Assembly: GCA_902628815.1 (NCBI GenBank)
Contig: CACOOK010000004.1
Location: 1 to 64,000 of the forward strand
Reading direction: 5' to 3'
DNA length: 64,000 nucleotides
Source of the DNA: an uncultured Pelagibacteraceae bacterium
Lineage (GTDB): Bacteria; Pseudomonadota; Alphaproteobacteria; Pelagibacterales; Pelagibacteraceae
Numbering within the stretch: position 1 is the stretch's first letter; the number at the start of each line of letters is the position of its first letter. This document shows positions 35,621 through 45,158 of the stretch, piece by piece. The position numbers and the translations under genes are program-made. The notes under the pieces are model-generated. The model was not told the origin of the DNA and made no database searches. It saw nothing but the letters and a program-made list of their open reading frames with translations.

Positions 35621-36761
35621 ATTTATTTTTACCAGTTTTGTAAATGTCTAAATCCTGGTCTACTCTTTTATCTTTGAGACTGAATGTTCCTATTTTACCT
35701 TTTATTTTGCTTTTGAATAAGAAATCACCTGTAGAGTCTATTTTCCCGTTTTTTTTCCATGCATAGTAAATTAAACCTAATGCATCGTAAGTTAAAATTG
35801 AAATTTCATTAGGGTAGCTTTTAAAGTTCTCAAAATACTTCTTTGTAAACTTTTTATATTCTTTGTAGTTTACCGATGGATAATATAAATCTTTAATTGA
35901 ATTCTCATAAAATATACTTTCATCAAACCATTGATTAACAGTCGTAAATAAAACTTTTTTTTGATTAACATCTGTATACACCAAAGAGGTTAAAACGCTT
36001 TTAAGACTATTACCAAAGTCAATTATAATAACAGAGTCAAAATTAACATCCCCTAAAGTGTAAAGTTGTTCAAGTCTTTCTAATTCTTTTATAGACTGAT
36101 TATCTTCTTTATCTTCAAACATTTTTTTTCTTAGCTCTAAATTTTTTTTTCTTTGAGAGTAATTAGTCAAAGTTTCAATTTCACCTGTGAGAACTTGAGG
36201 ATCTGCACTATATTGAAAAGTTTTTATTTCACCTAATTTCATTTTTATCAATTTCTTTTCAATAAAATCCGAATATTGATTTTTGGGGTACATTATAACC
36301 GTTTTATTTTTTTTTTGTTTTTTTATAAATTTATTTATCGCTTTTAATTGAGACTCTAAACTTATACCAATGCTGATTATGTTGTTGTCAAACTCTGGAG
36401 ATATGTTTGAAGGCGATATGAAGGTAATATCATTAAATTTTTTTACAAATTTAAAATCATCATTATTAATTGGACCAATTATAATTTTTATATCTTGAGA
36501 TTTTAGGTCTTGAATTGCAGAGGTAAGTTTTTCCTTATTATCAACGCCCGAGTCTCTTGGAACAATGAATAATTTTTCATCTTTAATTTCACTCAATGCT
36601 AATTGTAAAGAGTATAGTAAAGAATTGCCTAATTCAGAAAATTCTCCAGTGAGAGGTGCGATTAACCCAACTTTAAGTGTTTTGAGCTCTTCTGCTTTAA
36701 TAAAATTAGAACTAGCAGAAAAAATTATGTAAGATAAAATTATTATAATTTTTTTTTTCAT
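35607..36761 (-). CDS. LpoA-like periplasmic binding protein (penicillin-binding protein activator)
   Basis: 384 residues with a signal peptide (cleavage near KAEE, about residue 23) and a type I periplasmic-binding fold: VGLIAPLTGEFSELGNSLLYSLQLAL is the Leu/Ile/Val-binding-like start. Alphaproteobacteria keep such a protein divergently next to rsmI, where LpoA also sits in E. coli, so a role in activating peptidoglycan synthases is inferred. No lipobox Cys is visible, so it is probably soluble. An ABC amino-acid-type ligand role remains possible. The start is 3 bp from the rsmI ATG. Confidence 0.75.
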   Translation of the reverse strand: MKKKIIIILSYIIFSASSNFIKAEELKTLKVGLIAPLTGEFSELGNSLLYSLQLALSEIKDEKLFIVPRDSGVDNKEKLTSAIQDLKSQDIKIIIGPINNDDFKFVKKFNDITFISPSNISPEFDNNIISIGISLESQLKAINKFIKKQKKNKTVIMYPKNQYSDFIEKKLIKMKLGEIKTFQYSADPQVLTGEIETLTNYSQRKKNLELRKKMFEDKEDNQSIKELERLEQLYTLGDVNFDSVIIIDFGNSLKSVLTSLVYTDVNQKKVLFTTVNQWFDESIFYENSIKDLYYPSVNYKEYKKFTKKYFENFKSYPNEISILTYDALGLIYYAWKKNGKIDSTGDFLFKSKIKGKIGTFSLKDKRVDQDLDIYKTGKNKFIKF

Positions 36762-36764
36762 ATA

Positions 36765-37604
36765 ATGAATTTGTCACTAAACAGTTTATACATTGTTTCC
36801 ACACCCATTGGAAATCTTGATGACATAACTTTGAGGGCTATAAACGTTTTAAAAGAGTCAGACGTCATATTGTGTGAAGATACAAGGCATTCAATTAAGC
36901 TTTTAAATCATTTGAAAATAAAAAAAAGATTAATTTCATACCATAAATTTAATGAGAAAAAACAAATTAACAATGTGATAGAGCAGATAAAAGCGGGCAA
37001 AATTTTGTCTATTATATCTGACGCCGGAACACCATTATTATCAGATCCGGGACAATTACTTTTAAAAGAATGCATAAAAAAACAATTTAAAATTATTCCT
37101 ATTCCAGGAGTCTCTTCTATCACTTCTGCTATGAGTGTATCAGGTTTTAGTGATAAATTTTTATTCTACGGATTTTTACCTAAAAAAGATAATGAATTGA
37201 AAAATGTTTTAAGCTTATTGTCTGCTCTTGAGTATTCTCAAGTTTTTTTTATCCCCGCAATAAGGATCAACTTTTATTTAAAAAGAATTAAAGAATTTTA
37301 TATGGATAGAAGGATTATGATTGCAAAAGAAATAACTAAAATTCACGAAGAATTTTTTAGAGATGATGTAAAGAACATTAAATTATTTAAAAATCCTCTA
37401 AAAGGAGAAATTACTTTAGTAATTTCTGAAAATAAAGCTAAAAAACAACCACTTAACGAGAAAAAAATTGTAAATAAAATAAAAAAATACTTAAAAAAAT
37501 ATAGCCTGAAAGATACTGTTGAATTAATCTTGGAAACAGAAAAAGTAAACAAGAAAAAAATTTATAAACTTTGTTTAGAAATTAAAAATGAAAAAAATAT
37601 CTAG
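36765..37604 (+). CDS. rsmI: 16S rRNA (cytidine-1402-2'-O)-methyltransferase
   Basis: SAM-dependent tetrapyrrole-methylase-fold enzyme that 2'-O-methylates C1402 of 16S rRNA. N-terminal LYIVSTPIGNLDDITLRA, the CEDTRHS loop, and SDAGTPLLSDPG are the RsmI signatures. Length 279 aa. The yraN gene that normally follows is absent; a BON lipoprotein gene starts inside its last 17 nt. Only 3 bp separate it from the divergent LpoA-like start. Confidence 0.97.
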   Translation: MNLSLNSLYIVSTPIGNLDDITLRAINVLKESDVILCEDTRHSIKLLNHLKIKKRLISYHKFNEKKQINNVIEQIKAGKILSIISDAGTPLLSDPGQLLLKECIKKQFKIIPIPGVSSITSAMSVSGFSDKFLFYGFLPKKDNELKNVLSLLSALEYSQVFFIPAIRINFYLKRIKEFYMDRRIMIAKEITKIHEEFFRDDVKNIKLFKNPLKGEITLVISENKAKKQPLNEKKIVNKIKKYLKKYSLKDTVELILETEKVNKKKIYKLCLEIKNEKNI

Positions 37605-38166
37605 TATTGCGTTAATTATAATTCTTGCATCTTGCACATCTATTGGGCAGTTTGGCACTGGAGTTGATATTACTTTTGATCCTAGAACAATTGGAATGCA
37701 AATAGATGACACTATTATGCAAAAAAACCTTAGTGCTAGATTAGCTTTAACGGAAAAAAAATATTTTTTAAGAGTAAAATCTGAAGTAAGAGACGGAAAT
37801 ATTTTCCTTTCGGGCAAAGTAGATGAGCCAGAAGAAAAGATAAAGATAACAAAAATGGCGTGGGAAACTAAAGGTGTGCGATCTGTAAAAAATGCTATTA
37901 CAATCAAAGGTCAATCAAGTTTTAAAGGTACAGCCAAAGACATTCTAATAACAAGTCAATTAAGATCTGCTTTGATTTTTAATAAAAAAACTAAGGCAAG
38001 AAACTACACCTTAGAAACCATTAATAGAAAAATATATATTTTTGGAATAGCCATGGATAAAGAGGAAAGAAAAGAGGTAATTGACGAGGCTAATAAAATT
38101 TATGATGTTGAAAAAGTGATACCTTCGATTTATCTTGCTTCCGAGCTTAGTAGAAGTAAGCTCTAA
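37588..38166 (+). CDS. BON-domain lipoprotein
   Basis: 192-residue lipoprotein: signal peptide ending in LASC with Cys16, then two BON-like domains (LSARLALTEKKYFLRVKSEVRDGNIFLSG... and ILITSQLRSALIFNKKTKARNYTLETINRKIYIFG), as in OsmY and DolP. DolP-type proteins help maintain outer-membrane integrity and bind phospholipid; the same gene follows rsmI/yraN in many proteobacteria. It overlaps rsmI by 17 nt and abuts the convergent maeB with no gap. Confidence 0.87.
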   Translation: MKKISSIALIIILASCTSIGQFGTGVDITFDPRTIGMQIDDTIMQKNLSARLALTEKKYFLRVKSEVRDGNIFLSGKVDEPEEKIKITKMAWETKGVRSVKNAITIKGQSSFKGTAKDILITSQLRSALIFNKKTKARNYTLETINRKIYIFGIAMDKEERKEVIDEANKIYDVEKVIPSIYLASELSRSKL

Positions 38167-40449
38167 TTATTTCGAATAATCTATCACATCTGAAGAATAA
38201 GCTGCAATCGAAGCTAAATTTAAAATTTCTGACGTACTAGCTCTTAATGGAGCTACTTCAATTGGAGAACCTAAACCAATCAGCAAAGGTCCAATTAATT
38301 TTCCACCTCCTAAAACTTTCATTAATTTTGTTGAAATAGCTGCGCTGTGTAAAGCTGGCATTATCAATATGTTCGCGTTTCCAACTATTTTAGAAAAAGG
38401 ATAAATCTCTTGATATATCGGGTTAAGAGCAACATCTGGTTGCATTTCTCCGTCAAAATCAAAGTCAACTTTTTCTTTTTTTAGTAATTCAATTGCGTCT
38501 CTAACATGTTTAGTATTTCTTGATATTGGCTTCCCAAATGTTGAGTGAGATAAAAATGCTACTTTTGGATCAAATCCAAATAACCTCGATACCCTTACAC
38601 AAGATTTTGATACTTTTACTAATCTTTCTGGTGATGGAAAATCTTGAACATTAGTGTCCGCTACTAGTATAGTTTTCCCTTTTAAAGTTATCATTGTCAT
38701 TCCAAATATCTCTTCTCCTGGCCTTGGTTCTGTAACTTTTTTTAATTTTTCTATCGAAGCTGCGTAATGTCTTATATTTCCTGTCACCATGGCGTCAGCA
38801 TCTTTACATGCTATCATTGATGCTCCCCATGCAATTCGGTCATTTCGAACTAATCGATCAACATCTCTTTCTAACTGACCTTCTCTTTGCAGTCTTTTAT
38901 ATAAATGTTTAACGTATTTATCTCTTTTCTCTTTATCCGTTGAGTTTACAATTTGTATTTGATAATTTTCATCTAATCCAATATTTTTTAATTGTTCTCT
39001 AATTCTTTTCTCTGCACCTATTAGTATTGGCGTGCCAAGTTTATTTCTTCCAAACTCAATTGCAGCCTTTAACATACTTTCATCTTCACCCTCAGCAAAT
39101 ATTACCCTCTTAGGATTTTTCCTAACTTTTGCATTAATTCCTTGCATCAAGGACATTGTTGGATCTAATCTATTAGTCAATTGATCTTTATATATTTGTA
39201 AATCATCTAAATTTTTTCTAGCAACTCCACTTTTCATAGCAGCTTCTGCCACTGCTGCCGGTATTTCACTAATTAATCGAGGATCAAAGGTTGATGGGAT
39301 AATGTAATTTTTTCCGTATCTTGGTCTGTCTCCACCGTAAGCAGAGACAACTTCATCAGGAACATTTTGTCTTGCAAGCATTGCTATTGCATTAGCAGCC
39401 GCTACTTTCATAGCTTCGTTAATTTCTTTCGCTCTTACGTCTAAAGCGCCTCTAAATATATAAGGGAAACCAATAAGATTATTTACTTGATTAGGATAGT
39501 CAGATCTTCCTGTAGCAACAATTGCGTCTGACCTTACCTCTTCAATAAGCTCCGGTTTTATTTCAGGATCTGGATTAGCACAAGCGAAAATGATCGGATT
39601 ATCAGCCATTGATTTTACCATATTCTTTGAAACAACATCCTTAGCGGAAAGTCCTAAAAAAACATCAGCACCTCTCATCGCTTCGTCAAGAGTTCTTAAA
39701 TCAGTATCAATTGCATGCGCCGATTTAAATTGATCTAAATTCTTTCTCCCTTTATATATAACTCCCTTACTGTCACACATAATAATATTTTCATTTTTTA
39801 CCCCAGAACTTCTGAATAGATTTGCACACGCTTGAGCAGAGGCACCTGCACCATTAACAACTATTTTAACTTTATCGATTTTTTTTTTGGAGATATCCAG
39901 TGCATTAATTAATGCTGCAGTTGTTATTATTGCAGTTCCATGTTGATCGTCGTGAAAAATTGGAATGTCCAAAGACTCTTTTAATTTTTGTTCAATGATA
40001 AAACATTCGGGCGCAGCAATATCTTCCAGATTTATTCCTCCAAATGTTCCTCCAATATTTTTTATTGTTTCGATTATTGATTTTGGATCACCATTATTTA
40101 TTTCAATATCAATAGAGTCAATATCTGCAAATCTTTTAAAAAGCACTGATTTACCCTCCATAACAGGTTTAGATGCTAAAGCTCCTAAATTACCAAGCCC
40201 TAATATTGCTGAACCATTGCTGATAACCGCAACTAAATTTCCCTTGGAAGTATAATCATATGCAAGGTCTGGATTTTTCGCGATTTCTTTTACTGGAGCA
40301 GCAACCCCAGGAGAATATGCTAGAGAAAGATCCCTTTTAGTAGTGAGAGGTTTACTTGAATTAATCTCAATTTTGCCTGACTTTCCATTTAAATGAAAAT
40401 CAAGTGCCTCTTTATCTGAATAATGGTCTATCTCTGTTTTCTTTGGCAT
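38167..40449 (-). CDS. maeB: Malic enzyme fused to phosphotransacetylase-like domain
   Basis: 760 aa. The N-terminal ~430 residues are the NAD(P)-dependent malic enzyme (SLAYSPGVAAPVKEIA with catalytic Tyr, FHDDQHGTAI with metal Asp, VNGAGASAQACANLF for cofactor). The C-terminal ~320 residues are a phosphate acetyl/butyryltransferase-like domain (VIFAEGEDESMLKAA ...), typically regulatory (acetyl-CoA sensing) in MaeB. Reaction: malate to pyruvate plus CO2 and NADPH. NADP preference is inferred from family architecture. Confidence 0.96.
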   Translation of the reverse strand: MPKKTEIDHYSDKEALDFHLNGKSGKIEINSSKPLTTKRDLSLAYSPGVAAPVKEIAKNPDLAYDYTSKGNLVAVISNGSAILGLGNLGALASKPVMEGKSVLFKRFADIDSIDIEINNGDPKSIIETIKNIGGTFGGINLEDIAAPECFIIEQKLKESLDIPIFHDDQHGTAIITTAALINALDISKKKIDKVKIVVNGAGASAQACANLFRSSGVKNENIIMCDSKGVIYKGRKNLDQFKSAHAIDTDLRTLDEAMRGADVFLGLSAKDVVSKNMVKSMADNPIIFACANPDPEIKPELIEEVRSDAIVATGRSDYPNQVNNLIGFPYIFRGALDVRAKEINEAMKVAAANAIAMLARQNVPDEVVSAYGGDRPRYGKNYIIPSTFDPRLISEIPAAVAEAAMKSGVARKNLDDLQIYKDQLTNRLDPTMSLMQGINAKVRKNPKRVIFAEGEDESMLKAAIEFGRNKLGTPILIGAEKRIREQLKNIGLDENYQIQIVNSTDKEKRDKYVKHLYKRLQREGQLERDVDRLVRNDRIAWGASMIACKDADAMVTGNIRHYAASIEKLKKVTEPRPGEEIFGMTMITLKGKTILVADTNVQDFPSPERLVKVSKSCVRVSRLFGFDPKVAFLSHSTFGKPISRNTKHVRDAIELLKKEKVDFDFDGEMQPDVALNPIYQEIYPFSKIVGNANILIMPALHSAAISTKLMKVLGGGKLIGPLLIGLGSPIEVAPLRASTSEILNLASIAAYSSDVIDYSK

Positions 40450-40518
40450 TTATTTTTATGAGTATGTAATATAAAGAATTTTAATTCACTATAAATTTAT
40501 GGCCTAATTTAGATTTTT

Positions 40519-42045
40519 ATGAACTTACTTTCAACAGCTTCAATATTTAGTTTTTTTACATTAATCAGCAGGATTTTAGGTTATTTGAGGGACATCCTAA
40601 TAGCTATTTTTCTTGGAGCATCCATATTTGCAGATGCTTTTTTTGTAGCCTTTAGATTACCAAACACATTTAGACGATTATTTGCGGAAGGTACATTTAA
40701 CGCAGCCTTTATACCTAGTTACACCTCATCAAAAATAGACAGTAGGAAAAAAGGTAAAGACTTTGCAGACGAAGTTTTGAGTATTTTACTTTTAGTATTA
40801 ATTTTTTTAGTAACCTTAGCTGAAATATTTACTCCTTATTTAGTATATTTAATTGCACCAGGGTTTATCGAAAATCAAATTAAATTTGAACTAGCTGTTG
40901 AATTTACTCGAATCACTTTCCCTTTTTTATTGTTTGTAAGTCTTTCTTCCTTCTTTGCTGGTATATTAAACTCTAACAACAAGTTTGCTGCTGCTTCCGC
41001 TGCACCAATTTTTTTAAACGTTGTTTTAATATTAAGTATTTTAATTGCTTACTATTTTGAACTTAATATTGCAGAAAAATTATCTTATGGAGTGACATTA
41101 GCAGGAGTTTTACAATTATTTTTTTTAATTTATGTAACATCCAAATTTTATAAACCAAAACTTAAATTAAAATTTAAGATAACGAGTAAAATAAAATTTT
41201 TTTTTAAAAAATTACTACCAAGTATTTTTTCCTCAGGTGTTACCCAAATAAATATTCTTGTTGGAACAATAATTGCATCTTTTCAACCAGGAGCAGTCTC
41301 TTATTTATATTATGCAGATAGAGTCTATCAAATTAATTTAGCAGTAGCAGGAATCGCTGTGGGTACAGTTTCTTTACCAGTTTTAGCAAAAGCTTTTAAA
41401 AAGAAAAATTATTCGAGGATACTTGATATTCAGAACAAGGCTTTAGAGCTTTCATTATTATTATCAATCCCAGCAAGTTTGGGGCTAATATTAGCCTCAA
41501 AAGAAATTATTAATGGGTTATTCGGTTATGGATCATTTACATCAAATGATGTTCAAGTAACCTCCCAGGCACTAATGTTTTTTGGTTATGGCGTTGTAGC
41601 ATTTGCTTTAGTAAAAGTGTTAGCAAATTTCTTTTTTGCTAGAGATAATACAAAAATTCCATTTTATATTTCTGCATTTGTAGTCTTTTTAAATATAATT
41701 ATTAGTTTAAGTTTTTTTAAAACTATTGGTTTTATAATCGTCCCCATTGCTACCTCAATTTCTACTTGGGTTGGTGTTATAATTTATTTATATTTACTAA
41801 ACAAATATGGATTTTTACTTTTACAAAATAAATTATTTACAAGCGCAATTAAGATAGTCATTGCTTCTGTTGTAATGTCTTTTGTTCTTACAATATTATT
41901 GGGACAATTCGCCAGTTATCTTGAATACAATTATATTTTTAAGTCAATTTATTTAATTATTATTGTAGGTTTCGCCGGTGTTTTTTATCTGATATCTTGT
42001 TATTTATTAGGTTTATTAAAAATAAAAAATTATAAAACAAAATAA
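40519..42045 (+). CDS. murJ: Lipid II flippase MurJ
   Basis: Inner-membrane MOP-superfamily flippase that moves lipid II outward for peptidoglycan synthesis. About 14 hydrophobic segments over 508 aa; the N-terminus SFFTLISRILGYLRDILIAIFLGAS contains the conserved Arg residues in helix 1, followed by AFFVAFRLPNTFRRLFAEGTFNAAFIP. Length is normal. It abuts trpS exactly, and the divergent maeB is 69 bp upstream. Confidence 0.97.
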   Translation: MNLLSTASIFSFFTLISRILGYLRDILIAIFLGASIFADAFFVAFRLPNTFRRLFAEGTFNAAFIPSYTSSKIDSRKKGKDFADEVLSILLLVLIFLVTLAEIFTPYLVYLIAPGFIENQIKFELAVEFTRITFPFLLFVSLSSFFAGILNSNNKFAAASAAPIFLNVVLILSILIAYYFELNIAEKLSYGVTLAGVLQLFFLIYVTSKFYKPKLKLKFKITSKIKFFFKKLLPSIFSSGVTQINILVGTIIASFQPGAVSYLYYADRVYQINLAVAGIAVGTVSLPVLAKAFKKKNYSRILDIQNKALELSLLLSIPASLGLILASKEIINGLFGYGSFTSNDVQVTSQALMFFGYGVVAFALVKVLANFFFARDNTKIPFYISAFVVFLNIIISLSFFKTIGFIIVPIATSISTWVGVIIYLYLLNKYGFLLLQNKLFTSAIKIVIASVVMSFVLTILLGQFASYLEYNYIFKSIYLIIIVGFAGVFYLISCYLLGLLKIKNYKTK

Positions 42046-43050
42046 ATGAATGAAAAAAAAATAGTATTTTCAGGAGTTCAACCAACTGGAAATTTACATC
42101 TAGGAAATTACTTAGGTGCTCTAAAAAATTTTGTTTCTCTACAAAAAGAGATGAAATGTATATACTGTGTAGTAGATTTACACGCAATTACTACATTTCA
42201 AAAACCAAGCGAATTAGAAAATAATGTTTTAGAGACAGTTGCAACTTTTTTAGCAACTGGAATTAATCCAAGTAAAAGTATTATATTTAACCAATCAGCA
42301 GTTTCAGGTCACGCTGAATTAGCCTGGATTTTAAATTGTGTTTCCAGAATTGGATGGCTTAATAGAATGACACAATTCAAGGATAAGGCAGGTTCAGACA
42401 AGGAAAAAGCGAGTGTTGGACTTTATATTTATCCAAATTTAATGGCCGCAGATATACTTTTGTATAAGGCGTCCCATGTACCGGTTGGAGCAGATCAGAA
42501 ACAACATCTTGAGCTTTCAAGGGACATTGCTCAAAAATTTAACAATGACTTTAATTGTAAAGATTTTTTTCCATTACCAGAACCTTTAATTCCAAAAAAT
42601 GTTTCAAGAGTTATGAGTTTACGTGATGGAACTAAAAAAATGAGTAAATCTGAGGAGTCAGACTACTCTAGAATTAATTTGAAAGATAGCGCTGAAGAAA
42701 TTGATAAAAAGATTAAAAAAGCAAAGTCTGATTCAGAACCAATACCAGAAAGTTTAAAAAGTTTAGAAAAAAAACATGAAGCATTTAATTTAATTAGTAT
42801 TTATTCAGAGTTATCGAAAAAGAGTATAAGCAAAGTTTTAAATGAAATGTCTGGAAAAGAATACTCTTTTCTAAAATCAAAATTATCAGAACTTTTAATC
42901 AGTGAAATTATACCAGTTGGTAAAGAAATAAAGAGATTATTAGCAGATAGGTCGCACTTAAAGCAGGTTTTGCAAAAAGGAGCTCAAAAAGCCAATATAA
43001 TTGCTGAGGAAAACCTAAAAAATATACGTGAAAAAGTTGGTTTGATATAA
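42046..43050 (+). CDS. trpS: Tryptophanyl-tRNA synthetase
   Basis: Class Ic aminoacyl-tRNA synthetase of 334 aa. HIGH-equivalent is HLGN (18-21) in [17 protein letters not shown], and the KMSKS motif is KKMSKSEES near residue 197. The block [25 protein letters not shown] binds substrate. ATG directly follows the murJ TAA; the murJ-trpS-nfuA order is common in alphaproteobacteria. Confidence 0.98.
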   Translation: MNEKKIVFSGVQPTGNLHLGNYLGALKNFVSLQKEMKCIYCVVDLHAITTFQKPSELENNVLETVATFLATGINPSKSIIFNQSAVSGHAELAWILNCVSRIGWLNRMTQFKDKAGSDKEKASVGLYIYPNLMAADILLYKASHVPVGADQKQHLELSRDIAQKFNNDFNCKDFFPLPEPLIPKNVSRVMSLRDGTKKMSKSEESDYSRINLKDSAEEIDKKIKKAKSDSEPIPESLKSLEKKHEAFNLISIYSELSKKSISKVLNEMSGKEYSFLKSKLSELLISEIIPVGKEIKRLLADRSHLKQVLQKGAQKANIIAEENLKNIREKVGLI

Positions 43051-43062
43051 TATAAATTTTTA

Positions 43063-43611
43063 ATGATACAAATTGAATCCACGCCCAATCCGAATTCACT
43101 TAAGTTTTTATCTGAAAAAGTAATTTCAGAAATTGGAACAGAGGAATTTCAAAAAAATAAAGAAAATAATCTATCAAACGAATTTATTAAGGATTTATTA
43201 AATTTTAATGGAGTTGAGCTAATTTTAATGTCAAAAAATTTTTTATCGGTAAAAAAAGCAGATGACGCTTCTTGGGATGACCTCAAACCGATGATAATTT
43301 CCCATTTAAATCATTATTTCGAGAATAATTCTGTACCAATATTGAGAGAAAAAGTTAGTGCAAAAATTCCCAAAAAAGATCAAGATGAAACCATTCAAAG
43401 AATATTAGAAGTGCTTGACAGCAAAATCAGACCAGCTGTAGCGCGGGATGGAGGAGATATAAAATTTAAATCTTTTCAAAATGGTGTAGTAAAAGTAGAA
43501 TTACAAGGAAGTTGCTCAGGTTGCCCAAGTTCATTAATGACTTTGAAGCAAGGCGTCCAAAACTTACTAAAACATTATGTAAAAGAAGTTCAATCAGTGG
43601 AAGCTGTTTAG
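43063..43611 (+). CDS. NfuA/NifU-like iron-sulfur carrier
   Basis: 182 aa with an N-terminal Nfu_N domain (IQIESTPNPNSLKFL) and a C-terminal NifU domain holding CSGCPSS (Cys151, Cys154), which carries a 4Fe-4S cluster for delivery to apo-proteins. The alphaproteobacterial form, unlike E. coli NfuA, has this Nfu_N domain rather than a degenerate A-type domain. It lies 12 nt after trpS and 8 nt before the glucosaminidase gene. Confidence 0.94.
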   Translation: MIQIESTPNPNSLKFLSEKVISEIGTEEFQKNKENNLSNEFIKDLLNFNGVELILMSKNFLSVKKADDASWDDLKPMIISHLNHYFENNSVPILREKVSAKIPKKDQDETIQRILEVLDSKIRPAVARDGGDIKFKSFQNGVVKVELQGSCSGCPSSLMTLKQGVQNLLKHYVKEVQSVEAV

Positions 43612-43619
43612 ATTAGCAT

Positions 43620-45158
43620 ATGAAAAAAAGATTAAGTTATAGAGATAAATTAATTGAACTAGCGTATATTTATAACGTTAGAGAAATCCAAGACTATGTC
43701 AAAAGAAGGAAAAATTTAACTACAGGACAAATAGAACTTATTTTAAAGAAAAACAAGATCACTATTCCAAAAGAGTTTAACACAAGCTTTTTAAAAGAGA
43801 ATTTTTCTAAACCTATATCAAAAATAAAATTGAATATTGCTAATTATAAAGAGGAGAAAATCAAAGAGAAAAATAGGTTTTTTAGAAAAGTAGAAAACTA
43901 CAAATATGACACTTCAAGAAAAGTTAATAGAGGGGTTATTAGTTTATGGAAAGGAATTGGGATTGCAGGTATTAATTTTTTAAATATATTACCCAAGCTA
44001 GGCTTAACAATCTCATCTTTTTTTGGGAACCTTTTTACTGATGTTTTTAATTCAATTTATAATCAACAAATCGACAAAAAAAGTGCAAGAAATGTTATTT
44101 TAGGCTTTTTTATAATTTGTGCGAGCACAACTCTAGTAATCACAGGGTATAAACAATTTACAAATTTTGATTTTTTTAGCAATAAAATTGAGACAAACAA
44201 AACTGAACCTAAGATAAAGAAAAAGCAAGAGTCTAAAAAGAAAGAGGCAAAATTACCGAATAAAGACAAAATAAAAGAGAATAAAATAAAAAAAAAACCT
44301 GAGCAAAAAACCCAAAAAAAGAATAAAGAGCCTGAATTAAAAGTAAAAAGAAACAATGTTGCTGAGGTAATTTTACCAGATTTAAATTTAAAAACTGAAA
44401 CAGTCATACAATTATTTAAGGATGTTGATTACGACTTAAGAAAAGTCAGGACTGAAAAACTGGTGAAGCCAATATATTTCACTCAATTTCCAAAAGATCT
44501 AGATAACTTGCAAAGTGTTCAACTTAAAAAAGAGACATTCATAAAAATTGTTCTACCTTTAGTAGTAGCTGAAAATGAGAAAATACTAGATGACAGACAA
44601 AAATTAATAGACCTTTCTTTGAAAAAATTCACAACAGATTCAGAAAAACAATGGTTAAGACAAAAACTTTTGGAATATAAAGTTAAAAAAGGTGATCTCA
44701 ATGAACTTCTGATAAGAATGGATATTATTCCAGTATCAATCGCGCTTGCCCAAGCAGCAAAAGAAAGTGGTTGGGGAACCTCTAGATTTGCTTTAGAAGG
44801 CAATGCGATATTTGGCCAATGGACTTGGGATGGTCAAGGAATTGCTCCATTAAAAAGAGATAATAACAAAAATCATAAAATATTAAAATTTCCGATATTA
44901 AGGGCTTCAGTCAAAGCTTATAAGAACAATTTAAATACTCATAAAAGCTATATAAAATTTAGATCACAAAGAAAACTTTTAAGAGAAAAAAGAAAAAGCA
45001 TATCAGGTCTTTCATTAACAAGCACTTTAAAGAATTATGCTCAAACCGGTTCTGAATATACAAAAATTCTTAATCAAATTATTACTCAAAATAACTTATC
45101 TGATTTTGAGCTTGTCAAACTAGTTAATTCAGTTCGCCAAGTTGAATTAAACTCATAA
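43620..45158 (+). CDS. Membrane-anchored glucosaminidase-domain protein
   Basis: 512 aa. A ~150-residue basic N-terminus, one transmembrane segment (about 155-176, VILGFFIICASTTLVITGY), a Lys/Glu-rich low-complexity linker (about 190-250), then a Bax/FlgJ-like glucosaminidase domain with AAKESGWGTSRFA (Glu382 as likely acid) and NAIFGQW. The N-terminal part is positively charged and would be cytoplasmic, the hydrolase periplasmic. The C-terminal half resembles E. coli Bax. It abuts the convergent deacetylase gene with no gap, suggesting a shared cell-wall role. Confidence 0.85.
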   Translation: MKKRLSYRDKLIELAYIYNVREIQDYVKRRKNLTTGQIELILKKNKITIPKEFNTSFLKENFSKPISKIKLNIANYKEEKIKEKNRFFRKVENYKYDTSRKVNRGVISLWKGIGIAGINFLNILPKLGLTISSFFGNLFTDVFNSIYNQQIDKKSARNVILGFFIICASTTLVITGYKQFTNFDFFSNKIETNKTEPKIKKKQESKKKEAKLPNKDKIKENKIKKKPEQKTQKKNKEPELKVKRNNVAEVILPDLNLKTETVIQLFKDVDYDLRKVRTEKLVKPIYFTQFPKDLDNLQSVQLKKETFIKIVLPLVVAENEKILDDRQKLIDLSLKKFTTDSEKQWLRQKLLEYKVKKGDLNELLIRMDIIPVSIALAQAAKESGWGTSRFALEGNAIFGQWTWDGQGIAPLKRDNNKNHKILKFPILRASVKAYKNNLNTHKSYIKFRSQRKLLREKRKSISGLSLTSTLKNYAQTGSEYTKILNQIITQNNLSDFELVKLVNSVRQVELNS

